In this document: positions 21,213-30,807 of the stretch, one piece after another | Position numbering within the stretch: the stretch's first letter is position 1 | Layout: each line of letters starts with the position of its first letter | NCBI GenBank assembly: GCA_027604705.1 | Contig: JADHYV010000010.1 | Coordinates: forward strand, 248,001-312,000 | Length of the DNA: 64,000 bases | Source of the DNA: Allomyces arbusculus | Lineage: Eukaryota > Blastocladiomycota > Blastocladiomycetes > Blastocladiales > Blastocladiaceae | Direction: 5' to 3' | Notes under the pieces: generated by a model | Database searches by the model: none | What the model saw: only the letters and a program-made list of their open reading frames with translations | Told to the model about the DNA's origin: nothing | Program-made: the position numbers and the translations under genes

Positions 21213-21700
21213 ATGACCCCAACGACCCCGACGCGCAGGCGAACGACCCGCGGCACCATGTCCCTCCGCGCCGCGACGCTTCTCGTCGTCGTGATCGTCG
21301 CGACCCTCGCGCACGTTGCCGTCGCGTTCGATTTTTTTAACCTCTTCAACCAAGGCGGCAACCAAGAACAGCAGCAAGATAAGCGCCAGGAAGCGTCGGG
21401 CAGTGCGGCAGGTTCGCTTTTTCAGTTTATCCATACTTCACGTTGCCACAACGCATTGCTGACCACCGTTCCCTCAAACTCACAGACGGTTGCCTCGACT
21501 ACAAGTGTCCCGTGGGCGACCTGTGCGTCGCAAGCCCGAGCGAGTGCCCGTGCCCAGTCGGCAAGACCAAGTGCCCGATTGGCGACTGGTACACGTGCGT
21601 CGCGCCCGGCACGGCGTGCACGGCATACCTGCGCGCCATCAACCCGCAATTTAGCGGCGCGGCGGGTGCTGCTGTCGTGGGCGGGAAGGATGAGCTGTGA
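21213..21700 (+). CDS. Lcl2-like secreted/ER-lumen protein with C-terminal KDEL
   Basis: A small two-exon gene. From ATG 21213 the N-terminus has a basic leader and a hydrophobic signal segment (AATLLVVVIVATLAHVAVA) ending before FDFFNLFNQGG. That is followed by a Gln-rich stretch, just as in fungal Lcl2 proteins (FDQMFGGG then Gln-rich). An intron of about 75 nt (GTTCGC donor after GSAAG, acceptor CTCACAG) leads to a cysteine-rich domain DGCLDYKCPVGDLCVASPSE, then CPCPVGKTKCPIGDWYTC, matching the Lcl2 YLCP...CVxxPxxCPCP pattern. The protein ends GGKDEL, a classical ER-retrieval signal. ATG 21258 would still give a signal peptide. Yeast Lcl2 is linked to ER quality control and lifespan; the KDEL is direct sequence evidence for the ER lumen here. 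Confidence 0.78.
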
Positions 21701-22044
21701 GATCAAATGCAACAGCTCTTTATTGCATGGGACGGGCAAGGCGAGGCGAGAGCGACGCGGTCACCTGACAATGTCAATACGAATACTCGTCCGTTCGCTT
21801 GTCGCCTTCATCATTCTCGCGCAAAATGAAAACGGCTAACATCGCGCCTCGAACCCAACTTGCTGCACGGCACCAATTGCGGTGGCCACACCGGTTCTGA
21901 ACGTTTCCCGTGCGGCAGCTGGGACCGTCGTGATCGCGCCCCTCACCAACTCGCAAATGCACCTCCGTGCTCAGCAAGGGGCACTCCAGTCCAGCCATCA
22001 ACGCTCCCCCGCCTACCCCACGTGTGGCACCCCTGATCACGGTC
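21701..22044. other. Intergenic region upstream of the kinase gene
   Basis: About 340 bp between tandem plus-strand genes. The kinase frame is open back to 21967 but has no ATG until 22045, so a short upstream exon may be missed here. Nothing else is seen. Confidence 0.35.
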
Positions 22045-23659
22045 ATGGAAACGGCGAAGTCCATTGAGCCACGCCCCGACGAGCACGATTTTGGCAAGCG
22101 CGAAACACCCCTTGCTGATCACGATGGGGCTGGTCCACTCCGATCGGGACAAGTACCGCCCGATCCTCCAACGAGCCCAACGACTGCCGTGGGCGATGGC
22201 CTGACGCCGGGCCGCCCAAAGTCGCCGACTCACAAGACCCAACCTGTGCCGCCGTTCCCGGACAACGAGCCGGACCTCGAACGGATTTCCGGCACAGCCA
22301 CGTCAATTGTCGGACATGGGAGTTTCGGCGTCGTCTATCTCGCGCGGCGGCGGTCTTCAGGCAAGCTGGTATGCACCCACACTACCTCCCTGCGCCCGCG
22401 TGGATCTGACCCCAAGTCTCCTCACCGTAGTGGGCCGTCAAAGCCCTGCCCGAACGCGCCGCGCGCAACGAGACGCGCGTCTGGTCCGCGCTCGCGCCGT
22501 ACCGTGACGAATGGCACGCGCACCTGATCCCGGTCCATCGGATCCGGACGGCCGTCGAGACAGACAACGATCCGCCGCCGCCAACCTACATTTTCATGGC
22601 GCACGCGCCCGGCGGGGACTTGCACCAGCATTTGCTCGCGCACGGCGCGTGGCCCGAACTCGCAGCGCGGCGGCTCTTCACGCAGCTCGTCGGTGCTGTC
22701 GCGTGGCTGCACGAACGCGGGATCGTGCATCGCGACATCAAGGTCCGGTCACGTCTTCTATTCGGCATGAGCGCCGTTGACTGACATGTATGTCCTGTAG
22801 CCCGACAATATTCTCCTCTCCAGCTCGACCGCGGACCACATCTACCTCGCCGACTTTGGGCTCGCTGCGTCCTACACCCCGGGCGTCCCGCAACAGTCGT
22901 TCGCCGGATCGCCGCACTACGCGGCGCCCGAAGTGCACTTCCGGTGGCCGTACGACGGTCCCGAGGCCGACGTCTGGTCGATCGGTGCCGTCCTGTACAC
23001 GGTCCTGGCCGCGCGGGTGCCGTTTGATGGCGTGACGGTCGCCGACTTGCGGCATGCCGTGATGGCAGCGAATCCGGTGATTCCGATTCATGTGTCGCCC
23101 GGTACGTAGACCCTTCCCGCCGTCGACCGATACCGTCCCGGGGTGATAACTGAGACGACGTGTGTGTACAGAGGCGACTCAAGTCCTCCGACGTGCGTTC
23201 GCGCGACACCCCGCGCAGCGCGCCCACACGGACGTTCTCGCTCGCCTCCCTTGGGCGCGTGGCGCGTCGCTCACGTCTGCGGACCGAGGGCGCGCGCGCG
23301 CGAGGACGGTCCCGCCGCCGATCGCGACGGCGCGGTGCATTGCGACGGGACGCGCGGCAAGTGTGTCGCCGACACGGCGCGTATTGGCGGCGGTTGGGCT
23401 TGTCGCGCGTGATGAGACGTGGCGTGAAGGGATGCTGGGCGGAGGTGGTGGGGATGTCGAGTCACCGTCGCGGATTGATGAGGAGGGGGAGGAGGAGGAT
23501 GAGTTGCTGAGTGGGGTGGAGATGATGGTGGATAGGGACCGGAAGAGGGCGGGGTCGATGCCGACCTGGGTGTGGGTCGTGGTGTTTTGCACCGTTGTGA
23601 TTGGGTTGGTCACGTTGGTTCAGTGGAGTGTGGAGGGGGCGCGGACCACCGTGATGTGA
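22045..23659 (+). CDS. Ser/Thr protein kinase with C-terminal transmembrane anchor
   Basis: After a disordered leader of about 75 residues the kinase domain shows all catalytic signatures. The glycine loop is GHGSFGVVYLARR. The ATP lysine is in WAVKAL, after an intron ending at about 22430. The hinge and helix region has AHAPGGDLHQHLL. The catalytic loop HRDIKPDNILL is split by an intron at about 22743-22800. Then come LADFGLA, AGSPHYAAPEVHF, ADVWSIGAVLYTVL and the C-lobe end VLRRAFARHPAQRA, after an intron at about 23103-23170. The fold resembles CAMK/SNF1-like kinases. The tail is acidic (EEGEEEDELLSG) and then has one strong membrane segment, TWVWVVVFCTVVIGLVTLVQ, with only about 10 residues after it. 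This predicts a tail-anchored kinase whose catalytic domain faces the cytosol. I know no named fungal kinase with this exact layout. Substrates are unknown. Confidence 0.82.
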
Positions 23660-23999
23660 CTTTTGAGTCGGACGGGCGGAGAAGAGCGTCAGACTAGTTG
23701 CAGATAGCATCGTGCGTCGGATAATAGAGCTGTAACGTGACGAGGAGGTATGGTGTGATGTATTGCGACCGAAAGTGGCAGCATCGGCAACACAGCAGGC
23801 TGGGTTGGACACCCCGAAAATAATCAAGCACCAAAAGGGCAAAAAAAGTGGTTGGGTCCTTGGAATAATCAGGATCGCGTCTACAAGATTGTCTCAAAAT
23901 CGAATCAAAAAATGAAGAAAAGGGCCGGGCATCACAACAAAATCGGCCGCAACCCTCCCCCCGCCCGTGCTCGTCAAGATCCAACCGACCTCTGGTCTC
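23660..23999. other. Convergent 3' intergenic region
   Basis: About 340 bp between the kinase stop codon and the stop codon of the minus-strand disordered protein. It is AT-richer, with A-rich stretches near 23835-23920 suited to 3' ends. No gene is seen. Confidence 0.4.
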
Positions 24000-25829
24000 C
24001 TACCGCCTGCTCGCAGCCGCACTGATCGGCGACGGCCCTGCCGCGACCGATGCCGGCTGGCTCTCGGACAACAGAGCGTCGATTCGGTCCATTAGATCGA
24101 ACAGCGCCGAATCATGCGGGACAAAACTCGGCGTCGAGCTGAGCGTCTCAAATTTACGCTCCTGCTCGGGCTCGGGCGGTGGGATGGGTGGCATTGGCGG
24201 AAGCGGCACACACGGCGAAATCGCGGCCGACCGTGGCGGCAATGCTGGTTTCTTTGCCGTTGTCGCCTCGACCTGAGCAATCTGGTCGTCGACATCGTCG
24301 GGCCCGCCGACGTAGCACGCAATCAAATCCAACGGATCGTGCTCGCCCGCGTAGGGTGATGGAAGCGGCGCGCCGGGCACGGGTAAATGCTCTATGTGCA
24401 ACTCGTGTTTCCCCGAACTTGGAGTCGTCGTGACGACGGTCAGGGTCGTGGTCGCGGCGAGTGCCGAGTGCAGCGGGCCCGCGCGCGATACGGGCGCGGA
24501 AATCGCGTAGGGGACAACACGTTTGATCGCGGGTTTCGGTGGTGGTGGGGCCGGCATCGGCGGCGGTGGAGTCGGCGGGACGACGGGCCCGCCGAGGTTC
24601 TTGACGTGGTCGATCACGGCGCGTTCGGTCTCGAGCGTCTCGGCCATGAGCGATTCGAGTCGCAGAACATCGTGATCGGTCGGGGTCACGACGGGGGCCG
24701 TAGGGAGCGGCGGGACGGGGTATGGCGCGGCCGCGCTGTGTGCCGAGTGCGGTGGGCCCACGGAGGCAGCTTCTGACAGCGGGGTCACCGGGCGTCCAGG
24801 GGACTGGCCGAGCCGGTAGTGCGATGCGGGCGTCGCAGCACGTGTGGGCGGTCCACTCGGGACCGAAGGCACCACGGGCACGGGCGCATGGACGACAGGC
24901 GGGCCAGTTGCAGCAGGCGGGAGCACGAGCGGGGGTGGGCGGTGCGCGCGGTACTTGAGCCCTCCACCGGGACTCTGGCTGCCCATACTCGTCGACTCGG
25001 TGGTCGGTGGGGTCGGCAATGCGCCAGCCGGTGGACTGCGTGCTGCCGAGGCCGCGATGAGCGCTGACTCGGGTGCCGCGGGTGCCGAAATGGCCCCGCG
25101 ACCCCACGATCCGAGCCATGACCGCCACGACGACGTGGACGTGCGCTTTTTCAAGGTCGGTTGCTCAACGAGGATCTTGGGCGTCAGCGATATCCGTTTA
25201 GTGATGTGCGGTGGCGGCAGCCACGTGTCGTCGTCAAGGTCGTCGTCTGGGTCTGCAGCAGTAGCGCCAGCAGCGCGGGCACGGTGCGTCAAGTCAAGAT
25301 CCACGGCCTCGTCGGTGCGCGTCGGTGCCGTGTTCGACCTCGGAACCCCGCGGTTGCTGCCTGCGACGGCGCGCGCAAGCATTGGGTCCGCGCCCGGGTG
25401 CGGCGACGACCCAAGCGCAGGAGACGAGCCCAGTGCGCCTGCATTCGGCGCGGGTGACCCGTACCACGGGTCTTCGGGCACGTCGTCGAGGTCAAGCGTG
25501 ACGTGCCGTCCTTGGAGCGCGGCGCGTGCGAGAGAGTGGCCCGGGTAGACGGGCGCCGACACGGCCATCATGGATGGGCGGCCGAGTGACGGGTACCCGC
25601 GCGGATCGTCTTTGGCATGCGCGTGCGCTGCGGCCGCGTGCGGTAGCGGCACGGTTCCAGCAAGCACGTGCGTTGCAGTTGCCGAAACAAGTTGCGGGGA
25701 CGAGATCGAGACGGCGTTCCCGCTGGACGACCCGCCGGACCGCGATGCCCACGGCTTGAAGAACTTGAAGACGCGACTGCTGCCGCCGCTGCTGCCGCCG
25801 CCCTGCCGGCGCATGGCGTCGTCGGGCAT
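24000..25829 (-). CDS. Long disordered Pro/Ala-rich protein, function unknown
   Basis: A single-exon gene of 609 residues from ATG 25829 (MPDDAMRRQGGG). The N-terminus is Gly/Ser-rich with a basic-aromatic patch (VFKFFKPWASRSGG). Other non-random islands are VTLDLDDVPEDPWYGSP, ISLTPKILVEQPTLKKRT, SSWRSWLGSWGRG, a helical stretch LRLESLMAETLETERAVIDH and a C-terminal helix ALFDLMDRIDALLSES. Proline runs (PPTPPPPMPAPPPPKP) could bind SH3, WW or profilin-type partners. No catalytic domain is seen. The islands and the consistent frame support a real gene rather than a chance GC-rich frame. It is divergent from the gene at 26838. Confidence 0.65.
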   Translation of the reverse strand: MPDDAMRRQGGGSSGGSSRVFKFFKPWASRSGGSSSGNAVSISSPQLVSATATHVLAGTVPLPHAAAAHAHAKDDPRGYPSLGRPSMMAVSAPVYPGHSLARAALQGRHVTLDLDDVPEDPWYGSPAPNAGALGSSPALGSSPHPGADPMLARAVAGSNRGVPRSNTAPTRTDEAVDLDLTHRARAAGATAADPDDDLDDDTWLPPPHITKRISLTPKILVEQPTLKKRTSTSSWRSWLGSWGRGAISAPAAPESALIAASAARSPPAGALPTPPTTESTSMGSQSPGGGLKYRAHRPPPLVLPPAATGPPVVHAPVPVVPSVPSGPPTRAATPASHYRLGQSPGRPVTPLSEAASVGPPHSAHSAAAPYPVPPLPTAPVVTPTDHDVLRLESLMAETLETERAVIDHVKNLGGPVVPPTPPPPMPAPPPPKPAIKRVVPYAISAPVSRAGPLHSALAATTTLTVVTTTPSSGKHELHIEHLPVPGAPLPSPYAGEHDPLDLIACYVGGPDDVDDQIAQVEATTAKKPALPPRSAAISPCVPLPPMPPIPPPEPEQERKFETLSSTPSFVPHDSALFDLMDRIDALLSESQPASVAAGPSPISAAASRR

Positions 25830-26837
25830 TAGGGCGAGGGAGCGGATTGGCGTCTTCTATACGGGCTACTGGCGGGGGTCGGATGCGACGTGTCGACAGA
25901 GAACGGGACACAGCACAGCACACGGGGAGCACAGTTCGACCGAGGGCAATCGTCGCAACAGCAACAACTCTTGCGCAAATCAACGCGACAGAGAGCGGGC
26001 CGCGAGAAAATGGAGCAGCAGCGGGACGAAGGGCGGCGCAGTCATGCACGCGTGCGGCCCCTGGGACGCTTGAGCGGCGCCGAGATGGTTCGCAGGGCAA
26101 AAGCGGGCGCGGTCGTCGGGTGGAGAGTGTTGAAGAGACTTTTCCCCGTGCAACGCGAGTCCGGGGTAAGGGATCGTCGGTCGCAGGGCGTGTACGGTGC
26201 CGTCCTTTTGGGAGCGTGATTGATGGCGGCGGCGGCTCCTGGACAGATTACGCTGCCGTGTTCTTGAGTGCCACAAGACCGTGTGCTACGGCAGGTAGAA
26301 ACGGGCCGCGCGCCGGTAGGGGGATTTTCCGATGCTTGTTGGGCTCCGTGCTTGTCGTGCAAAGCTCGCGGCGCGGGTTGGGTGGGTGTGGAGCAGCGGC
26401 TGCGCGATGGTGCTGGGGCGGCGGTGGTTTTTGGCCGTGACGCGACTGCCCGTGGAGTCGGGCCAACGACACGGCAGCTTGCAGCGGATTTGAAGATGGA
26501 GCACGCGACAGCGTGGAAGCACGCGCGCCGAACACGACGACGAGGACGACGAACGTGGCGACGGGGCGGCACACCACCGACCGGCTGTGATCATGAACAC
26601 CCTTGCCGGCGACGCCACCCAGGCCAGGCACCTGCCCAAAGACTGCAGACCCCGCGTGCAGGTCGCGTGCTGCACGCCACGGCCCGCGAGACGGCCGGCC
26701 GCCGCGTCTCGCACCAGGACCAAGGTCGCCGGATCGGGCCCTCCCGCCGCCGCGCTCCCGCTCTCTCTCGTTCCCGCTTCGCACCGTCGCAGCCCGCCCA
26801 TCCGCCCGGCCTTTGCGCCCGCACGCAGCGCTCTGCC
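25830..26837. other. Divergent intergenic region between two disordered-protein genes
   Basis: About 1 kb. The frame of the downstream plus-strand gene is open from 26268, but the sequence before ATG 26838 is Arg-rich noise rather than protein-like. It presumably carries both promoters. No RNA gene or repeat was recognised. Confidence 0.4.
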
Positions 26838-28523
26838 ATGCTGCTCCCGGCGCCGACTGAGTGGGGGGCGCCAACGCCCAATCCCGCGCCTGCGCCGCTC
26901 CTCATCGAGGTTGCACCTCCGCGCACGCGCCATGTCGCCAAGGGCGCGCTGCCGAGCGCCGATATGCCGATGGTGCACGCACCCAGCACGCGCCGTATGC
27001 GCTCGCTGCCAACGCCGTCAGCATCACACGCCGTACATGTGCGCTCGCGGCCCACGCACTCGGCATCCACGTCGTGGAGCCCGCCGCGATCGTCCAGGTC
27101 GGCGACGGCCACGAGCGACCACGGCGCACTGATCGTCGAACCGGTGGAGGAGCCATCCCGCGCGCGTTCTGATCCGATGCCCGCGCATGACCGCCGCGGC
27201 CGTTCTGCTGCCACGAAATCATCGCGCGCCATGGCTCCCGCGCCCTTGCCTGCTCCTGACGACCATGTGGCACCGCTACAACGTCGTCGCCGTGTTCGAC
27301 GGTGCCAGCATGCTCACGACGTCGCGGCAAGCGGTGCCACGGTTGATCGTATTGCACTGGATGTGCCGCCGCGCTCCGACTCTCTGCCGCGGCCGAAACT
27401 ACGATCGTCGTCGACCCACGCCGCGACCCCATCGCACCCACCAACGGCTGTCGATCCCGCACCGGGCACGCGCAAAGACTCGGTGCTCGACGTCTCCGAC
27501 CTGCACCATCACGGCGACGCGCACGCCCTCCCACCGCCGGACAGCATGCTCCCGAGCCCCGCCGACGCAGTTCGAGCGTTGCGCCGCACACGCCGTGTGC
27601 GGCAGCAGAAGCCCGCTGACGCTTCCCCGCGCGCACCCGTGGCCGCTGCCAACGACCTCGCCAACGCCGACCACTACTACACGGGCCCTGTCGACCCGCC
27701 CGCGCCGTTCCCGCAGCCCGTTCTTCGCCCAGGCCCGGCGAAGCGCGCCCACGTCACGGAAATCGCGCCCGAGGCCACGGTTCCACTCCAGAGCACGGTC
27801 GCGACAGATCTCGTGCCGCCGCGCCACCGGCAAGTGCGCCAGCCCGAACCGACGTCAGCAAGCGTCCCGTCAGCGCCTCCGGCTCAGCCACCAATGCTCA
27901 AGTCGGTGCTCCGCCACCCGACGACGGCGGGTAGCGAACACGGGCCGGAGCCAGCGGGGTCGCTTCCGCGCCCGGCAACGGCCGCGAGCGACACAATGCG
28001 GCGCACCGTCACGTTCGCTCCCGTGGCCACGGTCAACGAGTACGATGCCGACCCAGGGTCATCGTCGTCATCCGCGTCCTCGGCAGCTCACGCCGCTCCC
28101 GGTCACGGCGCGCACGCGGTCGCAATCGACGACCTCTTTTACGCCGCGGTTTCCACCACAGCGTTGCGTCCCGCGACCCCCGCCGCACCTGCCGGCGCCC
28201 CAGCCGCGCCACCGCGCACGTCGCACCGGTCGCACGTTTTCGATGAATTGTGGGCGGTCGACGCGCACCTCGAGGCCGCCAACCCGGAACACTACCACCC
28301 ATCGCCGTGGCAGCGGCCGCACCGGTACTGCCGTCCGGCGCCGGCGGGGATGTGTGAGTGGCCCAAGTGCCCGCCCATGATTTGGCCTGCGGTCCCGCTC
28401 GTGGCGGCCGGGTCGCGTGATGGCGAGGTTGAGGACGAGTATGGAGACGGCCGCAAGGCGCCGGTGGCTGGGATTTGCGTGCCGCAGCGGTTGCGCGGCG
28501 GGAGGCCGGGGTCGACGGTGTGA
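26838..28523 (+). CDS. Disordered basic protein with PP1-docking-like motif
   Basis: A single-exon gene of 561 residues. I take ATG 26838 (MLLPAPTEWGAP) although the frame is open back to 26268. Most of the protein is disordered and Pro/Arg/His-rich. Near residue 355, LKSVLRHP (about 27897) is followed some 30 residues later by RRTVTFAPVATVNEYD (about 27996), an RVxF-type candidate for protein phosphatase 1. This pairing resembles the KSCLR...KSVRFF pair in the protein at 12400-13530. The C-terminal 100 residues look more ordered and conserved (VAIDDLFYAAVSTTAL, VFDELWAVDAHLEAANPEHY, MCEWPKCPPMIWPAVPL), with Cys and Trp that may bind metal or a partner. No known family is recognised. Confidence 0.65.
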   Translation: MLLPAPTEWGAPTPNPAPAPLLIEVAPPRTRHVAKGALPSADMPMVHAPSTRRMRSLPTPSASHAVHVRSRPTHSASTSWSPPRSSRSATATSDHGALIVEPVEEPSRARSDPMPAHDRRGRSAATKSSRAMAPAPLPAPDDHVAPLQRRRRVRRCQHAHDVAASGATVDRIALDVPPRSDSLPRPKLRSSSTHAATPSHPPTAVDPAPGTRKDSVLDVSDLHHHGDAHALPPPDSMLPSPADAVRALRRTRRVRQQKPADASPRAPVAAANDLANADHYYTGPVDPPAPFPQPVLRPGPAKRAHVTEIAPEATVPLQSTVATDLVPPRHRQVRQPEPTSASVPSAPPAQPPMLKSVLRHPTTAGSEHGPEPAGSLPRPATAASDTMRRTVTFAPVATVNEYDADPGSSSSSASSAAHAAPGHGAHAVAIDDLFYAAVSTTALRPATPAAPAGAPAAPPRTSHRSHVFDELWAVDAHLEAANPEHYHPSPWQRPHRYCRPAPAGMCEWPKCPPMIWPAVPLVAAGSRDGEVEDEYGDGRKAPVAGICVPQRLRGGRPGSTV

Positions 28524-30807
28524 TGGATGGCGAGAGGGACGTCAATTGTGGTCGGATTGGTGGCGAGGCGGCGCGCGAGGCAGCATGATCGATTGAGAAT
28601 GGTTCCGATTCGGGAGTGGATGGTGTGTCAAGTCTGGATGCAACGAACAGAGACACGTGGTGGTGGAGTTGTCGTGAATGGAGTAAAGGGTGGAGGACCA
28701 GACTTGATCGCGTTGATGACTCTGGCAGGCAGATGATGTGGCTCAACGATTCGTGTCGACAGCAACAGTACACGTGGGCGAAGATCAAAACCGCCTTCGA
28801 CGTTGAAAGCGGCTCGTTCTGCGTGGCATACTCCTCCCTCCCTTTGCTGCCTAACTGTATGCAACTCGTACGTCTCGCTCGCGCTGCAATCACTTCGCTA
28901 CCCCCTACCGCATCCCGCTCTCTCGCGTTGGCTTCGTGGAAGAAACAACTTGCCGCCCCAGGCGGAATGATTTTCAATGTCGATATTCGCAAGGTTTTTA
29001 CCCATCTCTGTCCGAGAAGCCAACTTCGCATCCCTCTCTCTCCACCCATCCACTTCTTTCGCTGTGCTTGACGGACCGTTCGCTCACACGTGCCGCCGCT
29101 CCACCCGAAACAGGACCGTTGCCAATGCGTCTGCACGTTCGCCGTGCTCGATTGCTCGCTTTATCCGTCACCCGACTCGCCCTTCTCCACCCTTCTCCAC
29201 CCGGGTGCGCTCCATTCTCGCACCGTCCCCACTCCACCCACCCCTCCACCCGCAGCTCGCCGGACCGGACAAAAGTGACCAATGACGATTTCAAGAAGAA
29301 GTTTACCTTCTTTCCCTTGCAGATCGCCCATGCTGACTGTGTTCTTTGATCACCCACTTGTCCTTCGGGCCTGTGGGGTTCAAGCCAGTATTGCCTACCG
29401 AGGTCATCTTCCTTCTCCGCGGTTCCGCGCTATTGCTATGTTATGCCCTCTCTCTCTCCCTCTCTCTCTTCGTTTGTCAGAACGTGCGCACGAAAGGAGT
29501 TGAAAAAATTGGTACTATCAAATTCTGAACCATTCCGTGATGGGGTTTATTCACACTGGACGATCGTGCTCGCACGAAATCGTGTTGCTGATTTATGCTT
29601 GAGCAGCTTGGAGAGCCAGAACGAGCCCGTGCTGCTCGGTCGACAAAGATGAGACCCAAGACATAAAATATTCCATGCTAAGTCGGACCATGCGTGACGA
29701 CAAGTCGGGATCTGAGTTGACATGAGTGTTGCTGGCTTTGTCCAAACCGACGGAGTATCGTCGCCGCGTTGTTGCATGATGACGATCTGGCTTGGTATAA
29801 GGTTGGTTGATTTCTGTTGAAACACGAGTTTTTGCTTCTCCCATTGCATCTCTGTCTGACGTTGCAGGTTGACGGCGAGAGAACCGTGAACTCGGCAAAC
29901 CGATTGGCGCGAAGTTGCCAGTTGGATCAATCCGGTAAAGGCTGATCTTGGAACAATTTTGGCGTAAGGCTGCAGAGCCTTTTTTGGCATGCATGGTGGT
30001 CGACGTTGCGCGTCGCGGATTTGAAGGCCGACGCCCGTCCCACATCGTGAAGAGACAAATGACTACGATAAGTGCAAGCCGACGACTATGATCACAAGGA
30101 GAGGAGGAGAACTGGCCGTCACAAGTTGGCTTGATGTTGCTGGCTTTATGGAACACAGTCCAGTGACATCCGACCGTTGGCAGCAAACACGAACGCCATG
30201 CAGCCCGTGTTCTTGGGGTCGATGGTTCGAATCTTGTCGTCACTCATAGTTTTGGCACACGACAAATCAATGTCCAGTCTCGTACTTCGGCTCGATGTGA
30301 CAATGTGATAGTTGAAGCCCATTTTTTTTTGTGATGGATTCATCATGAGTCGAGCTCTGAGTCGACATGCCGCTGGCTTGTGGGGCGCCCTGGGCGAAAA
30401 ATGGCGATGAAGCCCAGGCGCGGCAGGAGCTTGTTCGAGAGCAGCAGCAGCATGGTTAAATAGATTTTCTTTGTCGGCGGGAGAGAGCTGCGAACTCGGC
30501 GTCTTTGCTGATGCCGCCAGGCCGAAGAGGCTTAAACGGATTCGCAAACGTCAACGTCCACGCACCCGTGTGGAAAACGAGGACAAGTTGGTGTGGTGAA
30601 CAAATGGACGCGAGTGGCAAAGGCGAAGCGACCAAAAAAATATGCATTGCCCACGACACGACAGAGCAAAAAGGACGAACGCGCGCTGAACATAAACATC
30701 AAAATGACCTCAACAAAATACTGGGACTCAGTCCGACCGCGGTCGCAGCAACCATACGAGAGACAATGCGCACCGACACGGATCGACCCAACTTCACGAA
30801 TCCGCGC
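28524..30807. other. Gene-poor region, 2.3 kb
   Basis: No convincing gene. A CT-rich run lies at 29447-29472. Minus-strand frames at 30547-30146 and 30243-29593 are the longest but have no domain signature, and I could not connect them by splice sites. The plus-strand frame at 28936-29349 is low-complexity. The region may hold a decayed gene, a non-coding transcript or only spacer. Confidence 0.4.

Noticed and set aside
29593-30547. Minus-strand frames with a faint proteasome alpha-subunit flavour (KIRTIDPKNTGCMAFVFAANG; LYRIDPTGNF)
   Set aside because: Only short patches resemble the family, they lie in different frames, and no N-terminal proteasome signature or catalytic-ring spacing could be found.
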